Below, piece after piece: positions 47,021 through 59,838 of a stretch of DNA of 64,000 nt. Under the pieces are notes generated by a model. The model was not told the origin of the DNA. It made no database searches and saw only the letters and a list, made by a program, of their open reading frames with translations. The translations under genes and the position numbers were made by a program. The stretch's first letter is position 1. Every line of letters starts with the position of its first letter. Origin of the DNA: Cloeon dipterum (taxonomy: Eukaryota; Arthropoda; Insecta; Ephemeroptera; Baetidae); contig NC_088787.1 in the NCBI RefSeq assembly GCF_949628265.1, positions 3,028,501-3,092,500 on the forward strand, in the 5' to 3' direction.

Positions 47021-49160
47021 ACTCTAGACTAAAAAACGTTTTATTTATTTTAAGCTAAAGTGTTGGTTTTTTAATAAGGAATTGCGGTCCTGAGCCGTTA
47101 TTTTTAATGCAATTACAATGAAAATACGCTTTAAAATTGTTTTTGGACAGGATTAGAAACATCATTAGCTGCTCATTACGGTTGCTTTAGTGTAGCTTTC
47201 ACAGAAGCTAGGTGAAGTATACTCTTGGGGTGACTTTAATGGTGGGAATTGGGGTCTTTAAAATAATTAAGTTCTAAAATATTAAATCATCGCCATCACA
47301 CGTTAAATTTGAGTGACTCTAACAATTAATGTAGCCCTTATCTAATCATCGCTTCTGTGCTGGCTTTGGGCGATGACATCACCATGAGAATTGACTCACA
47401 TCTCTCCGTCCGTCTTATCGGGTGCTTTCGTGTTTGTGCAATGGCGGTGCTCCTCGCTCTCATGCCGATCGCGCCGCTCGCTGGAAAAACGGACGCGGAG
47501 GGAGGCAACTCTGAAGAATCCTGCTCAATATATATAAAACTATTCTGGCAGTGGTGGTCATCAATTCGTTGGCCTCAGATGGGCAAACTCGTCGGTTTGG
47601 AGAGATAGGGAATCGGCCAAAGAGCCGTACTAAAAAGCCAAAAATCCGCTATGAGCCGTCTGGCACCTTTATTAATTCTGACAAGGATAGTGAGTTGCGT
47701 CGGAGTTCGGGTTCATGCGTCAGCAACGGTGTCCTCTGATCTGCTCCTGTCGTGGTCCTCAGGTGGAAAAGGCGGTCGTGCCTCTGTCTGACTGCTGCAA
47801 GGCCGCGTGCGTGCTTTCTGCAACAGTGAATTAACGGAGGTGAGCGGAGTTAAGACTTCTTCAGGTCGAGCGTCTATTTAAGACCAGCCGGGTACCGGGC
47901 TGGTCCTGAATAAAGATTCCTACCTGAGTGTAGTGCTCAGGTTTGTTCCTTCTGCTCTAGGTCGTCGGCTGCACCACATGTCAGGTCCCGAGCACTTCTG
48001 CGAACAGAAAAGCACAGTTGATCAGGCTGTCTTTAAAGCCGGGAAGGTTAACACTCACAGGGAGTGACTGATGCAGGTGTATTCCCTCCTCACTCGAAGC
48101 TAGGTTCTTTCCAAGATCCGCTTGCCGCAGGAGTCGCCTTAACGGTCGCACTGGTCTGCAGGGGGCTCGTCTCAGAAAGTCTGTTCTCCGAGATCTCCTG
48201 TGTGGAAGAGCAAGAAGGTTGAATACGAGTGAGCTCGACTCCTTTTGCCAGCCGTACCTAGGTGTATATGAGATCGTCGCTCGGTCGAGCTCTCAGGGAA
48301 GAAACGTCCTGGGCCAAGTCGAAAGCACAGCAGTCGAGAGGTCTGGAAGTCTCTCCTCTCTAAGGAGAGTCTCCTCCCTAGGTAGGCGGCGAGCTCTTCT
48401 CCAGGGAAGTGGCAGCTCGCATCTGCCTGGAGTAGTAGCTTGCAGGCTCTTTTATACCCTCGCTGGCCTCCGCCCCTCGTGCATCGTGCAGTCGCCTGGC
48501 AGGGAGAAAGTGGAGGGTGGATCCTGCCTCGGGCGTGACCTTCCCCTAACATGTGGTTAGCGCTAGAACTAATTGTAAGGGGGTTGCCTCCTCTTTCACT
48601 TCGGGCGGCAGCACTTAAATGTTTTACTTGTGTCACACGTCAAAATAATAACTACTTTATTATTCAAGCGGTTATCTACTATTCATTCTCTTTTCTTTAG
48701 TGCCAGACTACGTTAAAACTGCTTCTGGATGGGCTGGGACATATCAATTAATATTCTAAAATATTATAACATGTACACTATTAATGTAAATGACTAGGGG
48801 GATCAATGATTAAAATTCTAAAAGGCACGGATTTGATTCTACACTTTAATATTAATATCCATCCAGATCAATAAAATTCAAAATTGGTTGTTCTTCTAAT
48901 TGCCGAATCTAGACGTTCTGGAAGACGAAATAAATGCGGGAGGATGCCATGTTTCGTGGAACTTTTTTTTATCGGGAGAAATCGTAATTAGTATACTCGA
49001 CCCGGACCAGCGGTTCTTTTGATGATTTTATTGATGCGCCTCTCTCCTCTCCATCCAAAATGGAATGTCGCACACAAGGAGACGCTTTTTGGAACTGCGC
49101 CGCAGTTTTTGAGCAAATCGATCAACTCTTAATCATGTAGAGATTATATATGTATAGATT
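47021..49160. other. Intergenic; GC-rich islet at 47.7-48.6 kb, unclassified
   Basis: 47700-48640 is GC-richer than its surroundings, with 'tatttaagaccagccgggtaccgggctggtcctgaataaag' (a perfect GC hairpin followed by AATAAA) near 47873-47915. This looks like a mobile-element remnant or a small transcription unit. I cannot name a family and see no supported coding frame. Confidence 0.35.
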
Positions 49161-49162
49161 AA

Positions 49163-49560
49163 GAGCGGCTCAAGCGGCTGAAATTGCTCTTTATCGCTTG
49201 CGCGTTAATTTCCTCTATTAGGAAATGAACATTTACTAAATATTAATTAATAATAAAAAATGAGCTGTTTTCCCTTAATTTCCTCTTTAAAGCGGTTTAT
49301 TCCTTTTAATTAGATTAGTGAGCGGAAAGAACGAAAAAATAGCGACGATGCCGGTTTTCAGGTTGCACGGCCTGAGCAAGTTCGGTAACAGGCGAGGGTT
49401 TAAAATCGTCGCCATGTATCGTCAAAATAAAAGTTCCAGAAGTCGCAAAAATTGCATTCAAAACGAGCCGCGAAAAGGATCTCAGGTCGCGGTACCCTGA
49501 TAAAGGTCGTTAGGGTATGTCACCTATAGGTCGAATAAAAGACCTGTCCGACGAGGATTA
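49163..49560 (+). repeat. Dispersed repeats: block Q plus repeat R
   Basis: 49163-49325 ('agagcggctcaagcgg...ttagattagtgagc') recurs at about 63673-63835, near the end of the window. It is followed directly by a copy of repeat R (49340-49560) with 'cgcgaaaaggatctcaggtcgcggtaccctga'. Confidence 0.65.
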
Positions 49561-51600
49561 GAAAAACAGTCGAATTTTGACAAAAATCTACAAAGTGGCG
49601 CCCCTGCCGCATTTCGCACCTCAGCGAGGACAATTATTAAAAAATCAAAATCAAAATTTCTAGCAGAGCCACAATGGTTAAACTCGAGATTTCAGATTGT
49701 GTCGACGCCCCCGGTGTTTTGCACTCGCTAAAATTGATTAATATTGCCCAGGGGGCTGGCGGCGCCATGTGCACATTTCCGCCGGTCGTTCGTAAGGTTT
49801 ATACAGGGGAGAAATCGTTGGAATCCAAATTTCGCGATATTTAGGAAGCCGACAGTTATTTTCACCACAGGAGTTGATTTCCATAAAGAAACAGTGTAGG
49901 ACTGAATATATGGCAAAAAGATGCATTTCTCTCGTTTTCGCGGCTTTGCGGACACATTCTGCATCGCTTTAATCTAAAGTTCTTATCTGCTTGCGTTGAT
50001 CGACAGGTGAGATGCTTTGAAGGGAGATGGAGCGCGTGTGTGTGTGCAGCTGCGTCCGTTCGTCTTATCGCGACCCAATTTCTTATCTTTCTTCTACTTC
50101 ATCCTAGAGAGGGGACCAGGGACAGGGATTACGGGATTCCCGTCCCTTCCCTGAGGGACGCGACGAATTTAGAATTTCGGGACAGGGACGGGACGGGACA
50201 GGGACAAACTGCAGATGGACGAGGGACAGTTTTATCGGCAGCAATGGCAGCATTAAAATTAAAAGGCCAGAGATTCTCAGTTTGTCAGTCTGAGGAGGAA
50301 AGAAAGCAATCATAGAGTTCGCCAAATTTGCAATACGGAAAATGCACCACTGGTTTTCTTGCGCTAAAAAAGCAGCTGGAAAACACTAGTTTTGGTTTTA
50401 TACGAATTTTTCCGAATTTAGCCTCAAAAAAGTTAAATATTCCGTGTCAATGAAGTCAATATTTTGGAAAATGTTGAATGAAGAGTTCAAATTTTTGGTA
50501 TCTTGGTGACCAGTACAGCGTTCGCAAAAACCAGCATTTTTCCACTGCATTGCACAAACTTTTTCGGTTTTTTATGCATTTTTTTCAAAAAACACGCATT
50601 TTTATTGAAAATAAAAAATTCACATGATGGATGACCAAAAAATGGGATTTTTAAAATTCAGTAAAATGCCACTGGTGTCCACAAAAGACAGACAATTGTA
50701 ACATAAACCGCAATTTTCCAAAATTCCAACATTTTTTAGCGCAAAATGTGGCCTTTTCGGGTTAAAGTAAAAATATGTAGAAAACCCAGAATTGATGGGT
50801 TTTTTTAACTTTTATGTGCGCAGAAAATCCACTGATTGCAAGAATATCTGACGCTAAAAAGGCGAGAATTATTTTAAATAACTTTATTTGGTCTCTGAGC
50901 AAGATACATTTTTCAATGCTTGAATATTTAATTTTTTTATTACGTGATCTGCACCTCCAAAGTAAAAAATGGGTAAAATTAAATAAAATTCATGATAGTT
51001 AACAGCAATAAATTTCTTTATTGTAATTTAAAACAGAAGCAGCCTCTCTCGCAGACGCCGTTTATTAATAATTTGAATGTGCATGCTCGGCAGAATAATT
51101 AAAAGCACGCGTTTTCGTAGGAGAGGCACGAATCAACAAGAGCCTGATAAAAACACATAAATTTACATTTAAAGGAATTGAGCAAAAGGAAGCGCGCTGA
51201 TGCGAGGAGCCCGACGCCTGCTCCCTGCGGCGGCACAATTACTAATTTGCCCTTCGGTGCTCTTTCCTAACCCGCAGCAGCGCAATCACCGTCAAAAACA
51301 GAAAGAATGCACTTCTTTTTTCTCCGATAATTTTTGAACTAAAAAAATTTGCAATTTAATTATTATGATGCATATAGAGCTTTCAAGTTAATTAAAGAAA
51401 ATTTGCAAGTGCTCCGAAAACTGGAAGGCAAACAACAATTTGCAGAGAGAAAAAGGAGAAATATCAAGCTGAGCACTTCAAGACTTTAACGCCACATTAA
51501 AAAAGTGAATGCTTTGGAAAATAGAAATAAACCAAATCGCCTAAATTAAAAAAAAATCGAAAGTAAATATATAAAAAAAACCGTCCAAATATATTCGACT
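49561..51600. other. Intergenic, no gene seen
   Basis: About 49860-49905 shares 'gatttccataaagaaacagtgtaggactga' with 19700-19740. At 50110-50230 there is a run of short 'gggacaggga' / 'cgggac' units, the kind of low-complexity seen at some hAT termini, but I cannot find a partner end. 50300-50960 is A/T-rich without structure. Confidence 0.4.
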
Positions 51601-51618
51601 ATTTTCCCCCACCAAAAA

Positions 51619-51646
51619 TAGGGCTGTCAACTAAAATTGACAGCCC
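51619..51646. repeat. Short perfect hairpin
   Basis: GGGCTGTCAA, a short loop, then TTGACAGCCC. It could be a residual pair of inverted termini. No gene adjoins it. Confidence 0.6.
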
Positions 51647-52149
51647 TAGTTATTTGTTTGCGCCGGGCGTAATTTATAATGCGAGGCGACGCTTTTCTGT
51701 CCGGTGTGCCGCTGCTTTGCTGCTGCCGCTTCTTCACGGCCGTGCTGCGAAGTGTTTCGTCGCCGCATCGCCCGCCGCGCGTTGACATTTAAATAAAAGG
51801 AGCAGAGAGGCAGGCGTGCAGATTGTGCCATAAATTTGCTGGTAAAAGTCGCAGCTCATCTCTTGACTAGGTGAATCGCTTCTAACGCAAAATATCGATC
51901 AGGACGCGGAAAATCAAACAAATCGGACCTTCACGGAGAAATTCAGCAAAATGAAAACCTCTACGAGCCTTTTACTTTCTATCACGGAAGATTTTGGTTA
52001 AAATTACATTGACTAAAAATTTGCCCTCGAGAAAGAAATAATAATTGGAATTTTTAGTATTAATTAAACATTTGTCAAAATTAATTAATAAAATTAGCGC
52101 AAGGACAATTAAGAGACGAAAAACTCGAGAGAATATTTTCAGCGACAGT

Positions 52150-52400
52150 TGGTGCATAACTGGAAAATTTTCGTTGTTTTTTTTCTATGAAATAAAAAGC
52201 CATAAAATCCCTAAAAAAACAACCGCCGGCTCCGCTTCAATCGTTGTTTGTGCTGTTTGTTGTCTGATTCGCCTCGTCACGCGTCGGGCTAGACATTGTT
52301 GACATCTTCGCACCTCACTCTCACGCAGTGATAACAAGCCAGCTGGTTTTTCCCTCTCTCTTCTCACTCAAGAACCTCCAGAAATTGGGTTAGTCGCAAG
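52150..52400. repeat. Partial block P repeat
   Basis: Retains only the right-hand part of block P in degraded form ('ccgccggctccgctt', 'gattcgcctc-tcacgcg', 'gctagacattgttgacatc'). It continues into the 3' flank shared by copies 2 and 3. Confidence 0.5.
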
Positions 52401-52785
52401 TTTATTGTAAGAAGATGCATGCTGCTTTATAATTGTTTTCCTCAACACATTTTTACATGGCTTTATTGGCATTGAACAGTCAAATTAAATCGTTTGATAT
52501 TTTGTAAATTCTAAAATTTAATTGTTTCCTTGTGAAAAGAAAAAGCACTTCCTTCAGTGTTACAATTTTATTTATTTTTCTAGCACGTAAAAGATACAAG
52601 GGTTTGCATATTACAGGATATGAATGAAATAATATTACATACAAACTTAAATCTATTTTATAAAAAAATGAATGTGACATAATACATATAACCAATTCGA
52701 ACAAAGTATAGTAATTAAGTGCTATCATCCAAACTAGGATCTATTTCTCGTTCTAGAGTTTTAAACATGAATCGTGTTTCTTTAT

Positions 52786-55700
52786 TTAAGCTCCTTGATC
52801 GAGCAGTTTTTTCACTATAATATTGCCAGTAAAAGAATTTAATTTTTTGGCGTAGTACAATGCCGTTTTTTTCCTATTGTCTTTTGTGCGTATGACCACA
52901 TTTTTTGACAGCAGCAATTCCACCGCTTCCAAATTACCATTTTTGCATGCGAGCAGCAGCGCTGTTTCTCCTGAATTGTTTCTGCAATTTAGATCGACTT
53001 GCTGTTGCTCCACGAGCCATTCAATGACGTAATTCTTCCTCGAAGATTTCATTGCCAAATGCAAGGTTGTGTCTCCGTTATTCAAGCGCTGTTTCACCAA
53101 ATCACCGTTTTTTCCATGGATGAACATCAACGTGTAATAATCCTCAATCGCGTGATGCAAAGCATTTTTCCCTTCCTTGTCGGTCACACAAGGGTCTGCG
53201 CCTCTTTCAAACAAGTTGCGCACTAAGTTCAAATCCCCAGAGTGAGCGGCGTAGTGCACAGCGGTCCTTCCCTCTAGGTATATCGGGTCGATTTCTACTT
53301 CTTCCGCTGATAGAAGCTGCTTAGCGAATTCCCTGCTCGTTGTTTTGCACGCCGACAGCAGTGCAGTTTCGTTCAAATAATTCCTCGCGTTCAAATCGAC
53401 TTCATTCTGCTCCTTGAGCCAGGAAAAGAGGGAATCACTAACGAAATCATATTTTGCGGCCCAATGCAAAATTGTGTTTCCGTTTATCAACTTTCCTCTC
53501 GCCAAGTCCCTGTTTTTCTCAAAAATGAAGTCAAAAATATGTTTGTGAAGTGCATGGTGCAAAGCATTTTTCCCTTTTTTGTCCGTCACACAAAGGTCTG
53601 CACCTTTTTCAATCATCTTGAGCACTGAGGCCAAAACTCCAGATCGAGTGGCGTAGTGCACAGCCGTATTCCCATTTTCGTCTTGTTTGTTGACATCGAC
53701 GTCTTTGTTCAGCAGAAAGCTGACGATTTTCCATCTGAAATTCTTTGAGGCCAGTATGAGCAATGTTTCGCCCGTGTTGTTTCTCGTGTTCAAATCAACG
53801 CAATTCTGATACACAAGCCAATAGATTACGTCGTCGTTTGAAATGACTTCAGTTTCATCAATGCTTTCATGGATACACTCGATTGCATGGTGCAACACAT
53901 TCTCTCCATCGTTGTCTGTCATGGTCAAACTTGCCCCGTGCTTTACAAGATTTTGCACCAGATCCAATCGTTTAATTGAGTTGGCAGCTGCGTGATGAAG
54001 AGCGGTTTTGCCTTTATCGTCTCTCTGATTGACGTCAGCAATCTTTTTTAACAAGCAGTCAACAGTTTTCCAGCATCCTTTTGCACTTGCAATGTGAAGA
54101 GCAGTTTCTCCCTTGTCATTCGTAGCGTTGACGTCAGCTCCAAGTTCTACGATTTTCTCCACAAACTTGAAATTTCCCTTCTCTGCGGCAACCTGCATCG
54201 GCGTCGAGCCTGTTTGGTCTCTGATGTTCAGATCGCCACCCAGATTTTTCCAAATTTGTAGAGCTTCGTTGTCATTCCATTCCGCAGCCAAATGCAAATG
54301 TGACCGTCCCTTTAAATTCTTGAAACCAAGGTCGATTACCTCCTTCAGTAAATGTCTGACGCAATCCAAGTTTTTGTCAACAGCGATGGACCAAGCTGTT
54401 CTTCCTTCCTTGTCCACTGCTTTCGCGTCAACTTCGGCTTGCTCAATCAGGACATATAAAAATTGGTTGATTTGATATCTATCACGCCGGTGACAACTTT
54501 GGTGAAAAATATCCAGTCCGGTTAGGTCACTTCCGGTTTTCTCCTCACGGTGACAACTTTGGAGAAATATATGTAGGCCGGTTTGGTCATTTCTGGTTTT
54601 CTCTTTAACAAGTTGGTTATCCGTGCTGAGCAACAGTTGGATCATTTCAATACTGTTGTCTCTCAGGTTTTTGCAGGCAAAGTGAAAGGAGTTCCATCCG
54701 CTATTATCCTTTTCTCGAACGTTTGCTCCAGAATTGATCAACTTGTGAACGAGTTCCAAAATACCATATTCCGCTGCGCAGTGAATGGCAGTCTTTCCCC
54801 TGTCATCTTTTTTGTTGACCTCATTTTGAAGCATAAGAAAGAAGTTGGCGTACTTATTTTCAACCTCTGACCAATCTTTCGAATCTCCACTCGGAATCAA
54901 AGTGGTCACGTCAGCCCCTGCTTCGTTCACAATCCACTGACACAATTCCCAATATTCTCTCTTTACTGCCAAGTGAAGAGGACTTTGTGCTGATTGAATT
55001 TTGAGGCTTATCAAATTGGGACACATTTCTAACAAATATTTTGCGACGTCTGTGTGACCACGGTCTACGGCACGTTTGTAAGCTCTCCATTCTTCTTCCA
55101 AGTCTGCTCTCTCCCTTATCTTATCTTCCAACAAGAACTTAACCAATTCAAGGTGACCGGATTCAGCAGATACTTCTAATAGGGATCTATCTCTGATTTC
55201 TCTGGCTCCATGTTTGAAGAGAACTTTAACACATTTGATGGATCCATAACTGCAAGAACAGTGAAGAAGGAATTCATTGGTTGGTTCTGTTTGAGCTGTA
55301 TTTTGAAGAAGAAAATCAAGAATTTCATCGTGTCCTTCAACAACTGCTGAGATCATAGGTTTTCTAGACTCAATCATCATTAGCAATTTTGGAAACATCT
55401 CTTTCAACTTATTTAAGAAGAGAATTGCGTTGTATTTTGCCGCTTTTTCCACTAAGACAGGTAAACTTTCAAGCACCTGATCTTCGCATTCGAAAAAATC
55501 CATTTCAATCAAATGAGCTGCGATTTCGTCGGCGCTCTTAACTGCACTCTCCAAAGTTTTCATGTTCCTCGAGTAGAAAATATTGTGACCAACTTTTGTT
55601 TCATCAAAAGTCATGAAAGGTTTCAGCATGGAGAAAATGTTCGTCCAATTCTCTTGAACAACTTTTTTCAGGAACCCATCTGGATTTAATCTTGCTACGT

Positions 55701-58700
55701 CTAGAAATACTTCTCTATGCACTTTAATCTTCTCTTCATTGCGCAATATTGTGCAATAGTACAAATCGACAAACTTCCAACACTGCCTAAGATTGTACTC
55801 GTGGAACAGGCTTTGTTCTTCTTCAGACTCCAACTCGCCATTTTCCTCAATGTCGTGTATGATTATTTGGGCTGCAAGAAACTCGGCAAACGTCTGATGA
55901 ATGAAAGTGAGCTTGTCATTTTCAAAGGTGGCAACACCATAGCCGTTAACCTTTTCTAGTCTTTCTTTTGTCTCACACGTAGGTAGAAAACATATCGAAT
56001 CAAACGCTATTGTTTCAAGAAGTTCCATTGCAGAATCAAACTCTTTTTCGAACTTGTTGTGGGTTACATCAAGTCCGTCTCTATTTTTCAAGCACATTTT
56101 CACCTTAAGCTCCACAATCTGCTTGTAAACATCGTGCAAGTTGCTCTTGCCTCCGCTCTGAGCGACCAATGAGAGGTGCAAGGGGTTTCGCAGAATATCC
56201 TTGGACGGAAAGTTGTCAAGGAATGATTGGCATTGCTGTCTACTTTTGTTGGTTTCCAGTTGCAAAAATTCGATTTGTTGTTCTTCGGTCAATGGCTCTA
56301 TTTCTGCTGAGACTGCATTTCCCACAGCTTCTTCAATCATTTTGGCTTCATGAGTTCTGGTTCCAATCCAAACGGGTATCGATCTGTGTTTCAAAGCTTT
56401 GATCAATTTCAATATATTTCCTTGATATTTTGAGTCGATCTCGTCAAAACCGTCAAGAAAAACAACGCAATTTCCGCTTTCGATCCATTTCTCGACTACT
56501 TCTTTGACTGGATTGTGCGTAGCTCCTGCGAGGAACTCAATTTCGTCTATTCCTCTCTTCGATATCAATTTGTTAGAGATGCTCGCGAGGGAAATGCGTA
56601 AAATTTTCAGTTGAATATTTAGTACCCCTAGTTGGAAAGCAATTTCTCGAAGAACAGTCGTTTTTCCTGCACCAGCAACAGAACGCAAGACCCATATACG
56701 GTTACCTTTCAAAGCTTTTTCCATAATCGTGTCAAAGGACAACACTATTTCACTATCAATCTCTGACAAACTCTGGACCAAGAACTGAGGCTTGAGGAAA
56801 GATCTTGGAAAATCCGGAAAGTCGAGTTTGAAGTGCAAAGTCGAGTTGAGCAGTGACCGATCTTTCAATTCTGAAATTAAAAGTTTTTCGACCATTTCTT
56901 GCAGACTTTTTCCTTCTTTCAGCTCTCGGCCTTTGAAGATTTCGATCAGCAATTGAAGTTTGTCTGAGGAATGGAATCTTTGTCAATAACTGATTTTAAA
57001 AATTAAATAAACTCTTACTACCTTTGTTTTGCAAAACTAGGACAAGCCAACCACTGTGGTTCGTTGACGTTACTCCGAAATTCTTCGGCCATGAAATCTA
57101 ATTAACAAAATGGACTTTAGAAGAAAATAAATTAATTTTATTTTAATGAACGTTGACTAGACCGATAGATCAATTAAATCCCAATTTTCCCAATTTTCAA
57201 GCTATTGAATATTTTCAGTATTTTCTTAATAATCTTACTTTCATACAGCCGCCTGCGTCGGTTTTGGTTGCTTCCTGATCAATTAGGAAAAATATTTTGG
57301 GCTTTCCGATCCACTTGTCATTGTTTGGGCCGATAAAATTACGCAGGATATCAGTTATTGCAATGTCCTCATCACCAAATCGGCAGCAAACTTCTCTCGT
57401 ATCTTCTTTTTCACTTAATTTTCCAATAATAAATGTGAAAACGCAGCCTACGTCAGGTTCCAGCTCAGATACTGTGAACAATCGATTTTAATCGAAGCAA
57501 TCATCCATATCGTCTTTTTTAACACTGACCTTCCTTGCAGTAAAGATCCAGAGATGATTCGCTCAGCATCCTCTCGCTAATTTCAAATTGGAGGTTTCCT
57601 GAGAGGGATTTTCTAATTTCATTCACTGCGTCATTTGGCTCCGAGAATAAAAGGAACGCTCGGCGGTGTCTCACGTTTGCTCCCGAGTCTGATTTCCAAG
57701 GGAAAAACTCAGACTCTACTTTCACTCTTGAAGCATCAGCAGAGGAGCAGGAGTTAGAAGAAACCAAGCTGCTTCTGAAAAATAAAAAATTCAATAATTT
57801 TAATCCCATAATATATTTTATTTGCTTACTTTGCAAAGAAAAATCTTCGATTTAATGCAAACATTTTAACCTCTGGGGTTTGACTGATGTAGACTCCTTC
57901 CTTTACGTTGTAGTTGTCCTTGAAATTGTTGTGGATTTGATTCTGAATTGAGGTAAAGACATTTAAAAGGGGCTCGTCGTTCTTCATGGAGTCCAGGACT
58001 TTGCAAGCTTCTCGGATAAATGCCGTTCCGGACACTCCACGGATTGCTCTAGTAGCTATACGAATTTTTAAGTATAATTGAATTTACTAGGTTTTTATTT
58101 TTCATGATCACTCACTTTCCACAGTTGAGTAAAAGACAACTAAGTTGCGCATCTCTGGTTGATAGGTAATGCGACAAGAATTTTGGTTGTCAAACTTTTC
58201 TTGGTTGGCACTGTAAATCGTGTCAAAAAATTCCCCACGGCATGGCTGTAGGAAGTTTTAATTATTAATTATTAAAGTTGAAGAATAAAATTACCCCAAA
58301 GTTGATTATTTTCAAGCAGTCTTCAAAGAGCGTCAGATTTTTCAAAGAGTCGAAAATATCGGTCGTGGAGAAGGAAATGAATTTGTTCGAATTCTCGTAA
58401 TGGTCGGTGAATATTTCTCCATCTATGTGTCCGTGGGATAGAATGTAAAGCACGAAAACTGAAGGAACGTCGTCTGAGCAAAATAATATAGTTATTAAGA
58501 TCTAGATCATGTACTTGTGAAAGTGTCACCTTCGGAGCTAAAAAAACGTAAAAGTTTTTTCTGGTCAGCGAGGAGTTCAAGCAACACCTCTCTTTTTGGT
58601 GATGAAATACTGCGAAAATTGCACTTGCGGTTCTCTTGAAAGGTCTTTTGTAGATTTTTCACGTCCTGAGCGTCTCCTTCGCGAAATAAATTTTTGTTTC

Positions 58701-59838
58701 TCGCGTTTTTGAAGTCAAAGTGGATGACAAGGACACAAATGCTTTGAACAAACGAAAAATGTTAATTTTTCCAACATGAATTCAGTTTGATCATTACTTT
58801 TTGGCATATTCCTTATCATTTTCACCTTTCCCTGGTGGAAGGAAATAGCCAAGGTTTGCTTCTCCCTCAGGTCGGCCTAAAGCCTCACCTATAAAGAGTA
58901 GGTATCGTTCAAGAACCCGATTTCAAACTGATAGTTAACAAATATAAATCTGACCTACCTTCCTTAACGATATCTTCTAATTCCTCATCTATTGTCTGGA
59001 AAAAATTAGCCACAGTTGATTAGCTGTTTACCTGAATGATTTTCCATCATTCTTTTATTATAATTTAAATGGACTGTTGTTTTTATAGGCTTGTAATTAG
59101 GGCTTTTAATTAGAGACGATCTACAATATTTTTTCTGAGCGTCAAATCTATAAGAGGCTTAAATAAGCATGTATATGAATGAACACAATTCAAACGTCCA
59201 CTTATTCACCCCTTCAACAGTATTACCAACCCCAACTGTAAACTGAAGAATATTGCAATTTGAAATATTCGCTACGCTATCACAAATCAACTTAAGACGC
59301 ATTCTTCTGTAATTTAACAATTAGTTATTGCGCCGCGCGTCAATGGGGCGCCAGTTGTCCACCGGAGGTCCCTCTGGGCTCCACGACTTTATTTCGCGCT
59401 TGGACCTTCCGCCCTGCGGACGATTTTCCGACGAGACGCGTTTGTGCTCGGCGTCCATTTGTCATGAATAATGTTGAAAAACCCCCCAAATAATCCCGAG
59501 CGGGTATACGATGACATCGAGTCCAAATGGTCAACAACATTTGAAAAATCACGGAAAGTTCTCAGGGACTAATCTAAGGGTGGATTACCCTGAAAAAAAA
59601 ACAAAAAAAAGTTAATTATTCCGTCATGAATTCAGTTGGATCGTTACTTTTCAGCATTTTGTGTCTCTTCTTGATCATTTCCAGGTGGAAGGGAATTGCC
59701 AAGGTCTGCTTCTCCCCCATTGTCAGGTAAAGCATCACCTATAAAAAGTAGGAATCGTTCAAGGAACTGATCCGTAAGAGTTAACAAATATATATAAGAC
59801 CTACCTTGCTCCACTACATCTTCTAAGGTCTCTTCCAT
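52786..59838 (-). CDS. Caspase-pseudocaspase-NACHT-ankyrin protein, copy 3
   Basis: Proposed exons (minus): 59805-59838 and 59648-59738 (spare exons 1-2), then 58530-58741, 58295-58473, 58116-58245, 57830-58055, 57530-57774, 57239-57471, 57022-57097, 52786-56963; in phase, 1867 aa. The local exons 1-2 (58959-58992, 58798-58888) have ATA where the ATG should be, so I use the upstream pair, whose splice sites and phases fit. Caspase: VCVLVIHFDF-like start (ICVLVIHFDF), catalytic His in YILSHGH, Cys in FGPCRGE, p10 VSGTAFIREACKVL. Second caspase-like domain: VFTFIIGKL without His-Gly, IGKPKIFFLIDQEA without Cys. NACHT: SVAGAGKTT, VVFLDGFDEID, IGTRTH. About 22 ankyrin repeats, one 134-aa module fewer than copy 2. 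No membrane segment. The nearest relative is copy 2, with which it shares 5' and 3' flanks. Confidence 0.82.
58798..58992 (-). pseudogene. Copy 3 local exons 1-2, start codon lost
   Basis: Exon 1 (58959-58992) aligns with MEETLEDIVEKG of copy 2 base for base in length (34 nt), but begins ATA GAT GAG, so there is no in-frame start. Exon 2 (58798-58888) remains open (GEALGRPEGEANLGYFLPPG). Both keep canonical splice sites. They may be skipped, or this copy may start elsewhere. Confidence 0.75.
58993..59647. repeat. 5' flank of copy 3 (shared with 42177-42560)
   Basis: Between the two exon 1-2 pairs. 59225-59560 repeats the upstream flank of copy 2 ('aaatattcgctacgctat', 'attgcgccgcgcg', 'ccccccaaataatcccgagcgggta'). 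If the spare exons are used, this former promoter region now lies in an intron. Confidence 0.6.
59648..59838 (-). other. Spare exon 1-2 pair of the caspase family
   Basis: ATG 59838 opens MEETLEDVVEQG (34 nt), donor 'gtaggt'. Exon 2, 59648-59738 (91 nt), reads DALPDNGGEADLGNSLPPGND and has donor 'gtaacg'. Lengths and phases equal those of copies 1-3. No further exons of this unit exist between it and copy 3, so it is either the true 5' end of copy 3 or the relic of a fourth gene. Confidence 0.8.

Noticed and set aside
48172-48636. 154-aa minus ORF in the GC islet
   Set aside because: No motif; overlaps an equally long plus ORF. Composition explains both.
50110-50230. hAT terminus made of GGGACAGGGA units
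   Set aside because: No matching second end or 8-bp duplication could be found in the window.
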